A DNA stretch of 64,000 nt from Pachyseris speciosa (Eukaryota; Cnidaria; Anthozoa; Scleractinia; Pachyseridae): NCBI GenBank assembly GCA_016490735.1, contig JAEMWC010000344.1, forward strand, positions 556,001 through 620,000. Reading direction: 5' to 3'. A program made the translations under genes and the position numbers. Shown in pieces: positions 24,471-35,640 of the stretch; position 1 is the first letter of the stretch, and the number at the start of each line of letters is the position of its first letter. The notes beneath the pieces are model-generated. The model had not been told where the DNA came from. It made no database searches and worked only from the letters and a program-made list of their open reading frames with translations.

Positions 24471-24630
24471 TTATCAAGATTAAAACAGTGCACAATTTCC
24501 TTTGTGAAAGACACTGTATGTTGCTGTTTGTATAGGTAAAACCATTAGTATGCGTTTGATATGAGATTGTCTATAGCCAACAACGCACGTAGCTCTAAGC
24601 TGGCTTAAATTATCAAACATATGTCATGGT

Positions 24631-25011
24631 TTTTTTTTTGTTTTTTTATTTTTATTTATTCGCCAAACCACAAATAGCACAAATAGCATTATAAAGAAAA
24701 CAAAAAAGATAGAATGGATAGAAGTTACAATGGCGAGGAGGCCTAAAGGAAACTATGAAGCTTATGTTAATTAGGCCTCCTCAGTTATTGTTTTACAAGA
24801 TGGAATTTTGAAAGAAGAACATGACGACGGATACAATTACAATAGGTTACAAGCTGCAAATAAAGTTAATACTTAGTCACATTATATCTAAAACTACTAA
24901 TAGTTATTACAAATAAACGCCTTAAGTGCTTTCTTAAAGGAGAAAGGAGAGGACGAGTTGACGATCCCGGAATTAAGGAGTTATAAAGTATAGGTCCTTG
25001 GTAAAAAACGG

Positions 25012-25042
<31 letters not shown>

Positions 25043-25150
25043 CAAACGATATGGATGAGAGTTTCTTGTATGATACGAATGAATTTGGCTCGGTAAGGTA
25101 AATTTACAATCGAATTTTAAAGGAAGAGTACGGTTTTGAAAGGAGTACAT
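24631..25150 (-). mobile_element. LINE 3' portion (polymerase C-terminus and tail)
   Basis: Minus-strand translation gives MYSFQNRTLPLKF, then HSYHTRNSHPYRLPFCRTN and QFSVFYQGPILYNSLIP, the standard C-terminal tail of cnidarian non-LTR polymerases. The 3' end is an A-rich tract at 24631-24660. The preceding part of the same protein frame is found at 26580-26775, so one LINE copy appears to be split by about 1.4 kb of inserted DNA. Confidence 0.8.
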
Positions 25151-26550
25151 GAATAAACCTAATTACCCGGGCTGCGCGCGTCTCGCGCGGCGCCCGGGTC
25201 TTAAACTACCGACGGTTTTTCTTTTTCGTCGTCGAGTATCATCCACAAATGGCACTTCCGGCGTTTCTGCGCAAGCGCTAACTATTTTTAACAACAGTGA
25301 TGTGTGTTGTCACGTATGGGAAAATGTCGATTCATCTTGTGGCTTTTGAAGTCTGAACAAACAATATGTTAAGAGAAGTGTCTATGCGAATGTTTGGAAG
25401 TTCAACGGCGAGAAGAAAGTTTTTAACATGAGTAAACTTAACGGCAGATGGACTGCCGTGTTTCCCCGTGTCTGCTTCAGTAGACAGCGAGTAGTCTCTA
25501 ATTTTGGCGACGGATTGTGGGGGCACGTGCGCGCGCGAAGTTGCGAGGAGACGCGACGCGAGGGGAGCGCCAAAAATTAGAGACTACAGACAAAGGGAGT
25601 TTGACCTTTCACGGCCGAGTGATTCGAGTGTAAATCTCATATCAACAGCAAGAATGATGCCTGTTGTCACGTATCGGAAAACGTCGATTCACCTTGTGTC
25701 TGAACAACTAATATGTTAAGACAAGTGTCTATACGAATGTTTGCAAGTTCAACAGCGAGAAGAAAGCTTTTAACATGACCAAAATTTAACTCCAGATGGA
25801 CTGCCGTGTTCCCGTATCCGCTCCATTGAGATGTACATTTTGTTGAATAACTCAAGTACGGGATATCACACACCTCTGAGACTTTGACAGGTAGTTTATT
25901 TACTATTTTGCCACAATATCTCAATTTCTGGACTTTAATTTTTGAATGATAAGCGATTATATTTTACAAATGTACTAGCGTCCCTTGAAACTGTCCAGAA
26001 ACGTTCCTTTCTTGTGTTTCAAATGACCCTGGATTGACGTATTTGTAAACAGTTTCACTCTGCTAATTAATTTTCTACTCACATTTCACATTTATGCGAA
26101 AAAATCCAACATCGTTCGATAAGCGTTTCCTTTCTCAAACAATTATCCATCGAAGCGAAAACAAGTGTGCTTAGTTTTTTTTTTGGAATCAATACACTAT
26201 TTTTATCATCTTGCATAACGATAAACCTCTGTGGCCTAAAGGTCATTGTTCCTGCCTGTGACGCAGCTAACCCGGGTTCTATGTCCTTTAGTGGTATATA
26301 TCACGGGCTTTATTTTTTCTGTTTCTCTTTTTCTTGTTCTTTTAGAAATATTTTTTACAAGTGTTATAATTATTGTGCTCAATGGTTGAGCTGTATTTTA
26401 GAGGAATATATGTTGATAGGGGTCTAAAGAAATAGACTCCAACACAAGCTAAACACAATGCGTCCGATGTAAGAAAGACAGACTTCCATCTATTCTTTTG
26501 TTTAGCACTAAGTTAGGGATACAATACTGTTTTTTGCAAGCCCGGGTTTA
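25151..26550. other. insertion splitting a LINE; holds a GC-rich hairpin element
   Basis: The segment begins near CCCGGGCTGCGCGCG and ends near TTGCAAGCCCGGG, inverted terminal motifs. It includes the short element at 25491-25587 and two related stretches around 25330-25470 and 25680-25810 (ATATGTTAAGA..GTGTCTAT..CGAATGTTTG). I see no gene in it. Confidence 0.45.
25491..25587. mobile_element. GTAGTCTCTAATTTTGGCG MITE, copy 1
   Basis: Inverted ends GTAGTCTCTAATTTTGGCGA and GCGCCAAAAATTAGAGACTAC surround a GC-rich CGCGCGCGAAGTTGCGAGGA core. A longer relative lies at 39734-39895. Confidence 0.75.
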
Positions 26551-26603
26551 GGCTAATTGTAGCCTCTTGTTGTAATTGGTGTATGTCATGAAATTTTAAA
26601 ATA

Positions 26604-26634
<31 letters not shown>

Positions 26635-26775
26635 CATAGAAATTGGTTTTACCTATAGTTCTCACCACTCGTTTCTGTAGAATTACAAGACGAACAAGGT
26701 TAGTTCTGTAAGTAGAGGCCCAAACTAAGTTGCAGTAAAAGAGGTATGGTTCAATTTTATCCTTGGTTTAAATTT
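26551..26775 (-). mobile_element. LINE reverse-transcriptase fragment (upstream half)
   Basis: With no ATG, the minus strand from about 26770 reads KIEPYLFYCNLVWASTY, then VRLVILQKRVVRTIG, then PIFKNLGILKFHDIHQLQ. This is the well-known polymerase C-terminal segment that should continue into MYSFQNRTLPL, found 1.4 kb away at 25140. It is a truncated, interrupted LINE copy. Confidence 0.8.
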
Positions 26776-27083
26776 GTTCTCCCAGTGATTCAAACTAATT
26801 ATCAAACATTACCTGATGTTTAACCATAGCCAAAACCAAAGAGCGATAAGAAATGTAAACAAAGGATAACACTGAAACATAACGTAAAACCGTCTGAAAC
26901 GTGGAAATAGTTTCTCAATCAATACCTTTTAAAAACACTCAGATAAATCTTTTGTTGAGCAGATTAGGGTTTAAAAGATATTAATATTTGTCGCGTTCCC
27001 AGTACCGCGGACACGGGGTGTTGTGTACGGGAGTTAATTTGCCAGGTCAACCACAGTGAAGCATGGATGGGCAGCAAGACTTA

Positions 27084-27339
27084 AGCCTGGTTTTCACAAG
27101 CGACGCAAGCATAAGCGAAAGCATAAGCGCCAGCATAAGCGCAAGCATAAGTAGCTTATGCCAAGTGAAAACGAACACTACGCAAGCGAACGCAAGCATA
27201 AGCGCAAGCACAAGGAAAAGGAAAAATATTGATCCTTGCGCTTGTGCTTATGCTTATGCTTGCGTTAATGCCGTTTTCACAGTGAAATAAGCGCTCTTGT
27301 GCTTGCGCTTATGCTTGGGTCGCCAGTGAAAAACGGGCT
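27084..27339. mobile_element. Harbinger-like MITE made of GCATAAGCGCAA units
   Basis: Ends AGCCTGGTTTTCAC and GTGAAAAACGGGCT are inverted and flanked on both sides by TTA (27081-27083 and 27340-27342). The interior repeats AAGCATAAGCGCAAGCATAA in both directions. An open frame through it is low complexity. Confidence 0.8.
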
Positions 27340-27342
27340 TTA

Positions 27343-28913
27343 ACTGACTCGTTTATTATAACTAGAAATAGTTTTCACTAAAGCTGCCCCCGTATTCTAA
27401 TTTTTGAGTAGTGGTGTGGTTGTAAATATTAAAATACTGAAGACACTGTAGCTCATTTCTGTATTGTTGTTAGTGAAATAAAGCAGTTCTGTAAATTTCA
27501 TGTGGAAGAAGCATATTTCTCCAGTACATCAATGGCAGAAACAATATTTGATATAGTGTCATTGTTCAACAATTAATTGAGATTTAGATGGCTGTTTTGT
27601 TTTGTTTGCGCGGATTTCGCCGGGTTTGTTTACGAAAAGATCACGAAGTAATACGAAATTCCGTGAATTGAGACACACAGAAAAACAGGCAATAAGCTTT
27701 CCTGAATAAAAAAGTATTTAGATGAGCCAGAGTTTATGCCTGAAAAGTAAACGTGTTGAATGTAATTTTTGCCTCGAGTTAATCTTCGCGAAGACGAAGC
27801 AAGCGAATACGAGGACAATTTACTTGAATGGAACTGAGCATGTTTTTCGCAAATTTCGCTACAAGTTGCTTGGAATATAAAAAGTCGATGAATTAAATAT
27901 AAAGTACGGTATAAATTCACATTCAAACTTGTACTTTTTATGAAAGATAGACTCCCAGAAGCGCTCAAACATTTCGGAAAAGGTGTATTATTCTTGTGAT
28001 GATTCGCAATGAAAACACATGTCTCTTCGCCAGCATTTGCCCTCGAAGAGGGTTTTCTTCGCTATGAACTAACCGATTCCCATTGTTTAAGCTGTCGAGT
28101 GTTTCATGGATCTTGTTATTTTGATTTAAAGTTTTAAAAAGCTGTCTTTTCCTTCTGAGAACGGCATACTCGGCTTCTAGCAGCCATTTTGATGTCAAAT
28201 CAAGAATGTTACCCGGCACAACCCTTACGCGCCTAGTTTTATCAAATCGGGAACGCTTCCCATAATACAAACACATTTCTTACATTTTTGAAATTCCTTG
28301 TATATATATTTACGCGGGGACTCCTAGAGTGCCTCCTCGGGTTTTGGCCTCTGGGCCAAAACCCTGCGGGGGCAATCAGGCAGCCGACTATTTTACATCA
28401 CATGCATCACTTGCGGTGAAAACTAAAAACAATAAACAATAGAAACGAACTAATTTCAGCTCCGTGAAAAACGAAAAGAAAACGAAAGAGAACAAGTTTA
28501 CAATGTGACTTACACGTTTGATCTTGACTCCGGGGTCGGAGGGACTCCAAAAACACACTATTAAGACTAGTAAGTCCGAAACTCCAAACTCCTGAACTCC
28601 TTACGTACTCTTAACAGTAGGACGGCTCCTTACAACTGAAAAACGTGCTTATAGAAAAGAAACCTAAATACATGACTGACGTAAAGGAAACAAAAATGAA
28701 CTACTGTTTGTGTAATCATGCAATCAGAATAAAAAGAGAAACTTCAAAGAAAGAGGAGCAAACAGTCTTTGGGCGAAACTAGTTCTTTGTATTCGTTAAC
28801 GTGACAATATTAATCCTATAATTAATTTACATTCACTTCTACCGGTCATGTTTTAACTACGCCTTGCTTCGTGCACACAGTACATGTATGCCATAACAAC
28901 TAATGGAAAGTAA
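27343..28913. other. intergenic DNA downstream of gene B
   Basis: No recognisable gene. Open frames at 27630-27968 and 27965-28276 (minus) have no known domain. A short GC hairpin (GGGTTTTGGCC / GGCCAAAACCC) lies at 28339-28365. Confidence 0.35.
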
Positions 28914-29899
28914 TTACATTAACGACTCTACTCTAACCTTAACGCCATCTTTCGCACTAAGAGTTATACCAGGATGTGTTATCAAAGGCACTTGTGTCTC
29001 GGGTGATCGCACAAACTTGAACCTCATCAGGAGTTTCACCAGGGCGATCTTGATCTCCATTAGAGCGAACCTCATCCCAATGCAGTTCCTAGGCCCGGCT
29101 CCGAACGGCAGGAACTGGAAGGCGTGATGGTTCTCTTTGGCGGGGCCCCGGAATCGCTCGGGATCAAACTTATCCGGGTCTTCCCAGGCATCTGGATCAT
29201 GGTGTAGGGCATATATGGGGATCACAATCTCCGTTCCAGCAGGAATGTGGATACCGTTAAGATCGTAATCTTCGGCGCACTCACGATTGGAGAACACAGC
29301 AGTAGGAGCAAGACGTACAGCTTCTTTGATGACGCAGTCGAGGTAATCGAGGCTGTGAGCTATTTCGTAAAACGACCTCTTCATCTCGGCAACCTCCAAC
29401 GCTTCATTGATTTCTGATCTCAGCTTGTCTTGAATGTCCGGATTCACAGTCAAGTAGTGCAGTGTAAAACTCAAAGTGTTACTGGACGTTTCGTAACCAG
29501 CCAATAGGAATATGACCGATTGAGCTACCACCTCGTCATCAGTATGTCTGCTGACACCTTCCACCGTGGTCTCATCACTGGCTGTCATCATGAGTTCCAG
29601 CAAATCTCTCCGTCCCGTGAGGCCATTCTCTCGACGCTTTTTGATGATTTCTTCGGCAACGACTTGAAAATAAATTGGTGTGGCTACTCGAAGAGCACTC
29701 AACAATCTAAAAAATAACCCGCCAAATGGCAGGCGGGCAATTTGCCGGAGGATTTGAGGAAAATGAAAGAATTTTTTGGCTTCCTGAAGCATTTCAGGGT
29801 TCTCTCCCATTTGAATGTTCCCGTCTACACCAAAAGCCGTTGATAGAATCACCTCGAGAGTAAGCTTGCTGAACCAGTCCAGCATGTCCACACTGTGAT
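28914..29899 (-). CDS. cytochrome P450 gene B, exon 2 (heme and catalytic core)
   Basis: It encodes residues 181-508 of a 508-residue enzyme, ending SLM and TAA at 28914-28916. The I-helix is AGYETS (314-319), ExxR is KEAVR (E373, R376), PERF is DPERFRGP, and the heme loop FGAGPRNCIG has Cys453. All core residues are standard, so it should be an active monooxygenase. The stretch from VIPIYALHHDP through the heme loop to IKIALVK is identical at protein level to genes C and D over about 64 residues, while flanking parts differ much more. The acceptor TGTTACAG precedes base 29899. Confidence 0.95.
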
Positions 29900-30448
29900 C
29901 TGTAACACAGTTTAATAAATATCAAAGATCGTCTGTGATTGCTTAAATAATGGTGGGCAAGCACGCTTGGCAAAAGTGATCACGCGCGTCCCCCTCCCCA
30001 TCCCGGGAATTTGAAAATTTCCCTAATCACCCTTATTCCAAACTGGCGGCTAATATCATTTTTTGTATTCGTGTTAATCAGCCCTCTTGGCCTCATTTTC
30101 ACTTCAAAACTGTTTTTGTTTTGTACCTTTTGACGAGGCCGAGAGGGCTAATTAGCATGCAAACAAAAGATCAAGAATAATAAATAGGCCGCCATATTGA
30201 AATAAGGTCTATAATGTCCACCGATTGTAAAACGTCCAACTCCCTACTGGTTGGTGATGGTAAATTGAACTAATTATTCACGTTATCTCTGTTCGTCTAC
30301 AAAATACTAAGAGGCAGTGATACCTATATCAACAAAGCAAGTTTGGAAATAAGAAAATGCGTGACGTGAGTAGTAATACGTGTACGCAAATATTTGGGTT
30401 CCCTTTTGGGAGTTCAGTTGTTTGATCAGACGCTTCAGGCTTACTCAC
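29900..30448 (-). other. P450 gene B intron with a MITE
   Basis: A phase-1 intron of 549 bases. Bases 30032-30206 form an inverted-repeat element with ends CTTATTCCAAACTGGCGGC and GGCCGCCATATTGAAATAAG and inner GAGGCCGAGAGGGCTAATTAG pairing with CCTCTTGGCCTC. Confidence 0.7.
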
Positions 30449-30989
30449 CCGTATCTGCAATGTTCTTGAGCTTCTTCACAAGCGTATCACATGACCTCTC
30501 AATAAGTGGTACCATAAGCTTCATCTTTCCCGCCGTGAACGTCGGCGTCAAAGTGTTACGGATCCGTTTCCAGGTGCCGTCCCGCGAGGCTCCGACATTT
30601 TTGGCAAACGTTTTATTCGGTGGTGGCTGGAATTGAAAACGGTTTTGAAAGCTTGGAAAGTCCTTGACCGTTATTTGCTTTAGCAACTCAGGGTCGGCAA
30701 CAACTAACGATGGCCTCCCACCAAGACAGAGGGCGAACACCTTGCCGTACTTTTTAAGGTAGTCCAGGTGCATGAGATGCAGTCCATCGTATTTCCTCGT
30801 CTCCAGAAAGTTACCAAGGAACGGAACAGGTTTGGGTCCGGGAACATTTAGCTTCTTAAGGTCTGCGAAGCCGCGCGTTCCACACCAGTACAGGAATAAC
30901 ACAACGAGGAACAACGTTACGGTCACGGTAGAATGACTAAAATGAGTGTTGGAAGCCAAAGATAGTATCTGCTGCAGCAATTCCGCCAT
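30449..30989 (-). CDS. cytochrome P450 gene B, exon 1 (CYP3-clan)
   Basis: Residues 1-180 plus one base. The start MAELLQQILSLASN corresponds to MVELLQQVVSLAS in genes C and D. A membrane anchor (about residues 20-36, VTLFLVVLFLYW) is followed by FADLKKLNVPGPKPVPFLGN. The substrate-recognition region before helix C reads NRFQFQPPPNKTFAKNV, and WKRIRNTLTPTF follows. The donor is ACGG|GTGAGT. It is a microsomal P450 of the same design as its neighbours. A 385-base MITE begins 112 bases upstream of the start codon and must lie in or next to its promoter. Confidence 0.95.
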
Positions 30990-31103
30990 CTGAGTTCTCT
31001 TTTGAAGTGATTAATAGTCTCTCAGGTGAAGAAATGGAGCTGAAGGGAATCAGCTAAAGGGGAATCAACTAAAGACAGGATTGGGGTTAAAAAAGCTAAC
31101 TTA

Positions 31104-31488
31104 GGCCCGTTTCAAACGTCGTGCTACTGCCGTGTCGAACTCAATTACTCGAATTAAATTCGACTTAAGCAAGACGTTTGAAACCAAGTCGTGCTACTGC
31201 CGTGTAGCACGGCAAGGCTTGCCGTGCTACACGGCAGTAGCACGACTTGGTTTCAAACGTCGCGCTACTGCCGTGTCGAGCTCAATTCATAAATTAACAT
31301 TTTGGATTTGCTTTGTGCAACGGCTGGTAAGTGTTTTAATTACGGCATCCGACGATTCTGGGTACGAAATTGGGCAACAACTTTTTATTCGACGGAATTA
31401 AATTCGACGTCTGAAACCAAGTCGTGCTGGAGTCGTGCGACAGTCGAACCAGCTAAGCACGGTAGTAGCACGACGTTTGAAACGGGCC
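31104..31488. mobile_element. Harbinger-like MITE in the promoter region of gene B
   Basis: Inverted ends GGCCCGTTTCAAACGTCGTG and CACGACGTTTGAAACGGGCC are flanked by TTA on both sides (31101-31103 and 31489-31491). Inside, 31173-31261 is a perfect 44-base-arm palindrome with a one-base centre. Shorter related pieces (TTCAAACGTCGCATTTTAC type) lie at about 44460 and 52265. Confidence 0.85.
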
Positions 31489-31899
31489 TTATAACTGCAG
31501 CAGCCACAAATTGAATAACAAATCAGAAGCTAGGGAGTAGCATCAGGAGTAACGTATTTAGATTTGCAACTAACCTTTGTTGCTTTTCTTGAGTGAATGG
31601 AACAGGCAGGGATATGTAAGCAAGTCTGAAATCCAACAATTCAGTGATCGGTTTGACGTCAAAATGCGACAATCAGAAGACATCACCAAGTCATCACGTC
31701 AAACGAGACATATCGAATCGCATTTGTAATCCTAACTGTGCCCGGTCTTGCACGTGAGGTCATCAATGACATCATTTGATCTCTTATGTTAATTTACTGC
31801 TAGTTGTAACGCTCGGTGTCGGCTTTGAGTCAAAGGAAACTGAAAGGATCTGAAAGTCGAATCAACAAATTTTTAGAAACCGATTTTACTACAAAATTA

Positions 31900-32360
31900 A
31901 CGTTAAAAAGCAACGACGTTTCGACCGATCAAAGGTCATTTTCAAGTTGAAGGATAAAAGTTTGTTTAACATGCGCTATATCAATTGTAAAAATGCTAAT
32001 GAGGTACTGACTAAAACTCGAAAATATTTACATACAAACAATACGAGAAAATCGCGGCAATAATAAATGATAAGAACGGTAAATACTTTTGCGCGGATCG
32101 AATCACTCTGTTTGTTCAGTTTTGGTTTAAGTTCACGAATAAAAAGCATTTAAAAAATTAAACAGTCTAGATAGTCTACTCTGACACTTCTTTAAAGTCT
32201 TGAAATTTCTTTCGATGGTCTCCGGATCCTTTCCATGCTCGTCCTTTACGTGGTTGCCGATCGTTGATCGCTTATGTTCCTCCACACGTTGATATCAATG
32301 TAGGTGTCGACTCGTGAAGCCGACATAGTCTGCATCGCACAGACCACACTTATAATAATA
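31900..32360 (-). mobile_element. Penelope-like element, GIY-YIG endonuclease part
   Basis: Minus-strand translation from about 32355 gives KCGLCDADYVGFTSRHLH, a small slip, then QRVEEHKRSTIGNHVKDEHG, a stretch about ERNFKTLKKCQ, and after another slip IRELKPKLNKQSDSIRAK. This is the GIY-YIG nuclease domain found at the C-terminus of Penelope-like retroelements. It is frameshifted and dead. Near 31905-31935 the minus strand carries a GACC/GGTC stem followed by GAAACGTCG, like the decayed hammerhead-type motifs at the ends of these elements. Confidence 0.8.
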
Positions 32361-34229
32361 AACTAGTAATAATCAAAGCTCAGAAAGTGCGTTCGAAGTG
32401 ATGCAAGTAAAATTAATTTACAAGCTGTGGTTGCCTATCAAGTAACCTTCGATCTTGAAACCACTGGGGTATCTCATTACAACTACATATGCAAATTTTC
32501 AGTTCATGTCAACACAACACACATATTCTCTTCCGGCTTATCGATATACAGTTATGAATAACAAAGACAAAAAGTTCTTCCAACCAAGAGTGTATTCAAA
32601 TCAACATTAAATTTGCTTATAGGAGCAAAAAAGCTTTCGGTTTTCTTGTGTACGTGCAAACATGTTGTCTGTGCCCATGTACATGCTTCGCCTCCCTGTA
32701 AACGATCACTCGGATGGCAAATAGTGCCGTATTGCAAACATTTGCAAGCCAGGTTGCGGTGATGCGGTTTTGCGTTAATTTTGGTGCGGTTTTGCGGAAA
32801 ACTTTATTTCAACCTGCGGTATTGCGGTTTCCAAGACTGTGCGGTTTGCGGTAATTTAAAGTTTTAGGATGCGGTAAACGGTGAAAAAATGTATCTGCGG
32901 TGTTGCATTTTTACTAAATGTCACTCGGATAGACCTCTCCCTTTTGTTTTAGTTCACAAGCCAACGAGAACCAAGTGCTTTTAATCCTATTTGACCCTAT
33001 TTGTCTTTCACGCGGTTTCCAGTTAATGTCTGACATGCTTTTGGTATTAGTCAATGCTCAAACGTCGGCTCAGATGACTTTCTGGGCTGGGGATCGGATC
33101 TCTTTAGCTGTCCACGAGTTCTCGGCAAGCGGGGTAAACCAGACAGAAGAACCAAACCAAACCTGAGGGAGCGTTGCTGCTGTCGCAGGTCCCGTTCATG
33201 AAACCTCTCGCAAACGTCGATATGCGCCCAGCTGACTGCGATGCACTCGGGGACTGGGCATCCACCTATGGAACTGTCGTATGACAACGCCAAGAGACCA
33301 CCATGGCCCGACATGGGACACTCCCTGCGTTTATGTATCAAAGGCAATGCGAAATCGCAGAGAAACCTATCTCTATTGCTTTTGACGTACAGGTCAGTAC
33401 AGCAGAAGCTGTCACAAAAAACGAAACGGTGGAAGAAGCAGAAGACGAGTTTGACGAAAGTGGTGACGAAGAAGTCGACGATGGTCCGGAGATAGCTCGG
33501 CAACATTTCTCCTAGTAGCAAGAACTCGCTTCGGGAGAGCTGGACGTTTCCACAATCGTCTGCTGTACTCGTGACCTCTTCCAGTGACTATGTTAACTCC
33601 TAGCGATTAGGGACTCCTTATTATGGACTGTAAACGACCTAAGCGCGTCATGTTAAAGTGCATTCATAATCCAAGATACTCGGGGACTCTGCAGTAAGAT
33701 CAATTATGGATATAATTAAATATTAAGTAATTTTAGCGTTTGTGTTAATATCAGCGTACACTGCAAGTCATATTTTTAATGGATAGAAGGACTTAAAGTC
33801 TCGACGACAGCAGCTTTCACATCTGTAACTGCGGTTTCGGTATTTCGGTAAATTTCGATGCGGTTTGCGGTTTTTTATAATTTTTTGTGCGGTTTTGTGG
33901 TTTTCGGACTTCCTTTACGGCTTCCTCAAGCCGGCCAAAATACAGATATCATACTATTTCAGCTCAAATCATCACTCAAACAATTCGTAAAAAGCAAATT
34001 AAACTTTTACCATCCCGTAGCATCCCTTAAGTCCACTGTTAGGAATTTTGTAGGTTGTGTTTTGGAAATCGAGGGAATCTATGTGAAACGGCCTTTCGCC
34101 GCACGGGCATTTGACGTATTTCAGGAATTCAAAATGGCGACGAAAATTTTTGGTATACAGGTAACCCAAGAAACCACAGGAAAACCAAGAGATTAGAAAG
34201 CGTTCTCCTTCGTCGGGTCTCGTCGAACG
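32361..34229. other. insertion inside the Penelope-like element, with TGCGGTTTTGCGG repeats
   Basis: About 1.87 kb separates the linker end (..NQQNVV, near 34230) from the endonuclease start (YKCGLCD, near 32351). Degenerate TGCGGT/TGCGGTTTTGCGG repeats sit at 32755-32910 and 33825-33905. Between them, an open frame at 33303-33515 (plus) has an acidic tail (EEAEDEFDESGDEEVDDG), and another at 33051-33521 (minus) has no known domain. I cannot assign a product. Confidence 0.45.
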
Positions 34230-34357
34230 CAACAACGTTTTGTTGATTAACAATTGGAGGTTTGTGTTCTTTCGGTTAGAATTGGCCTTTGATCTTCTGA
34301 CTTGTGTAAACGGGCTGGACAACGGCATCAATCTCGGCTGAGATCACCGAGTTGGTA
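34230..34357 (-). mobile_element. Penelope-like element, linker fragment
   Basis: Right after the MITE, the minus strand reads QLGDLSR, then with a slip QPVYTSQKIKG, and KEHKPPIVNQQNVV. This is the linker expected between the reverse transcriptase and the GIY-YIG domain. It ties the pieces at 34725-35639 and 31900-32360 into one original element. Confidence 0.8.
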
Positions 34358-34724
34358 GGGACCTTAAGCAACGACGACGACGACGGCAACGAAAACGTCA
34401 TTTTAAAATATAACTTCTCGTTTCTGTAACTCTTTCGCGATTCTTCCAATGTGTTTAACGTGGAAAATGCTGGCGATATGTCCAGAAACTAAATTACTAC
34501 GAACGACGTCAAAGTAAGGAAAGAGAAAAAAAGATTTGCCGTCATGCGTTCACGTTCTCAAGAAAACATAAAATTTGGTCATTTGACGTTGTTGTTTTGG
34601 AGAGGACGGCAAAGAAATGTACCAAAATGTAAAACGCACGTGCAGGGGCATTGTTTTTGCTCATTAAACCTATTGTTTTGTGGCGTTCTCGTTCTCGTTG
34701 TCGTCCTCGTTGCTTAAGGTCCCC
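34358..34724. mobile_element. GGGAGCT..AGCAACGACGACGGCAACG MITE family, copy 2
   Basis: Left GGGACCTTAAGCAACGACGA and right GTTGCTTAAGGTCCCC are inverted. The interior matches copy 1 at 13242 (AACGAAAACGT, ATATAACTTCTCGTTTCTG, ATTAAACCTATTGTTT). It has inserted into the Penelope-like element between its KDQKSAGK and QLGDLSR segments. Confidence 0.85.
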
Positions 34725-35639
34725 GGTGTCTTATCGCATTTGCCGGCTGATTTCTGGTCTTTGAACGGTAAGATAATTCTGATAAGAGCATCACGTTCAT
34801 CGGATACTTGTTGTTTAGTACATATATCCTCGGTGACTTTCATTTCAATATAAAATGTCTGATGGTATTCAGCTCTACGAGAGTTCCAGGATAATGCAAG
34901 CGAGCAAAAACAGTTTTTAAACTTTCACATTCTTGATGGAAAAACTGCCAATTCGAGGAAAGTTTAAACGCACGGTTTGACCTTGTCTTCAGGAAAGAAT
35001 GTTTATACTTTACGTCAACATGGCTTTGGTAATGCAGTAAAAGTGCAATATCAGTTGGTTTCACGTAGACCTTCGTGTCTAGTCGGGGACTATTTCTGAT
35101 GATCATCATTCCAAGAAAGGGAAGTTTGCCATTGTTTTCGAGTTCCATTGTGAAACTGAGTGAGGGATGGATTTTATTCAGTCAGTGTTGACAAGAATTC
35201 AGAGGCAGATGAAACATCGGGCATTTAGCCTGTGTAGCAAGCGTTTCCGTGTGGTTTCCTAGCAAAGGAAGACCGAGCAAAGCGATTTTTCTATGTTTTT
35301 CCCGCGCGAGAAATGGGGTAAGAGCAAAAAAAAAATTAAAATGTTTTGCTCTCGCACCATTTTTCGCGCGGCCAGAACTTCTAAAATCCCGTTGCTCTGT
35401 CTTTCGTTGCTCGGAAACCACACGGAAACGCTTGCCACGCAGGCTATCGGGCATTTTGCTGAGGGTGTCATCGGCATAGCGCTTATAGAAAGCAGGCATC
35501 CTGTTTTGGGTTTTCCAATTTCTCTTCAATATGGCACATAAACGCATTTGCCATTAGTGGTCCGAGGGGAGAGCCCATGGCAACCCGATCCACTTGCTCG
35601 TACAAATTCCTTTGGTTTTTCGTAGCAACCTCTAACAGC
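34725..35639 (-). mobile_element. Penelope-like element, reverse-transcriptase part
   Basis: Reading leftwards on the minus strand: EQVDRVAMGSPLGPLMANAF, then FYKRYADDTLSKMPD with the catalytic YxDD motif, the MITE at 35226-35446 in the middle, then ENNGKLPFLGMMI, VYVKPTDIALLLHYQSHVD, SSNWQFFHQECESLKTVF and finally LPFKDQKSAGK. This is the polymerase of a Penelope-like retroelement, missing its N-terminal part. The upstream end is cut by the large interspersed element that starts at 35641. Confidence 0.9.
35226..35446. mobile_element. MULE-like MITE inside the Penelope reverse transcriptase
   Basis: Inverted ends TAGCCTGTGTAGCAAGCGTT and AACGCTTGCCACGCAGGCTA, with CCGTGTGGTTTCC arms continuing inward. 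TCGGGCATT flanks both sides as a nine-base duplication. It interrupts the polymerase reading frame just after YADDTLSKMPD. Confidence 0.9.
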
Positions 35640-35640
35640 T

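Noticed and set aside
27063..27290. Ser/Ala-rich small protein
   Set aside because: It is the GCATAAGCGCAA repeat of a MITE read in one frame.
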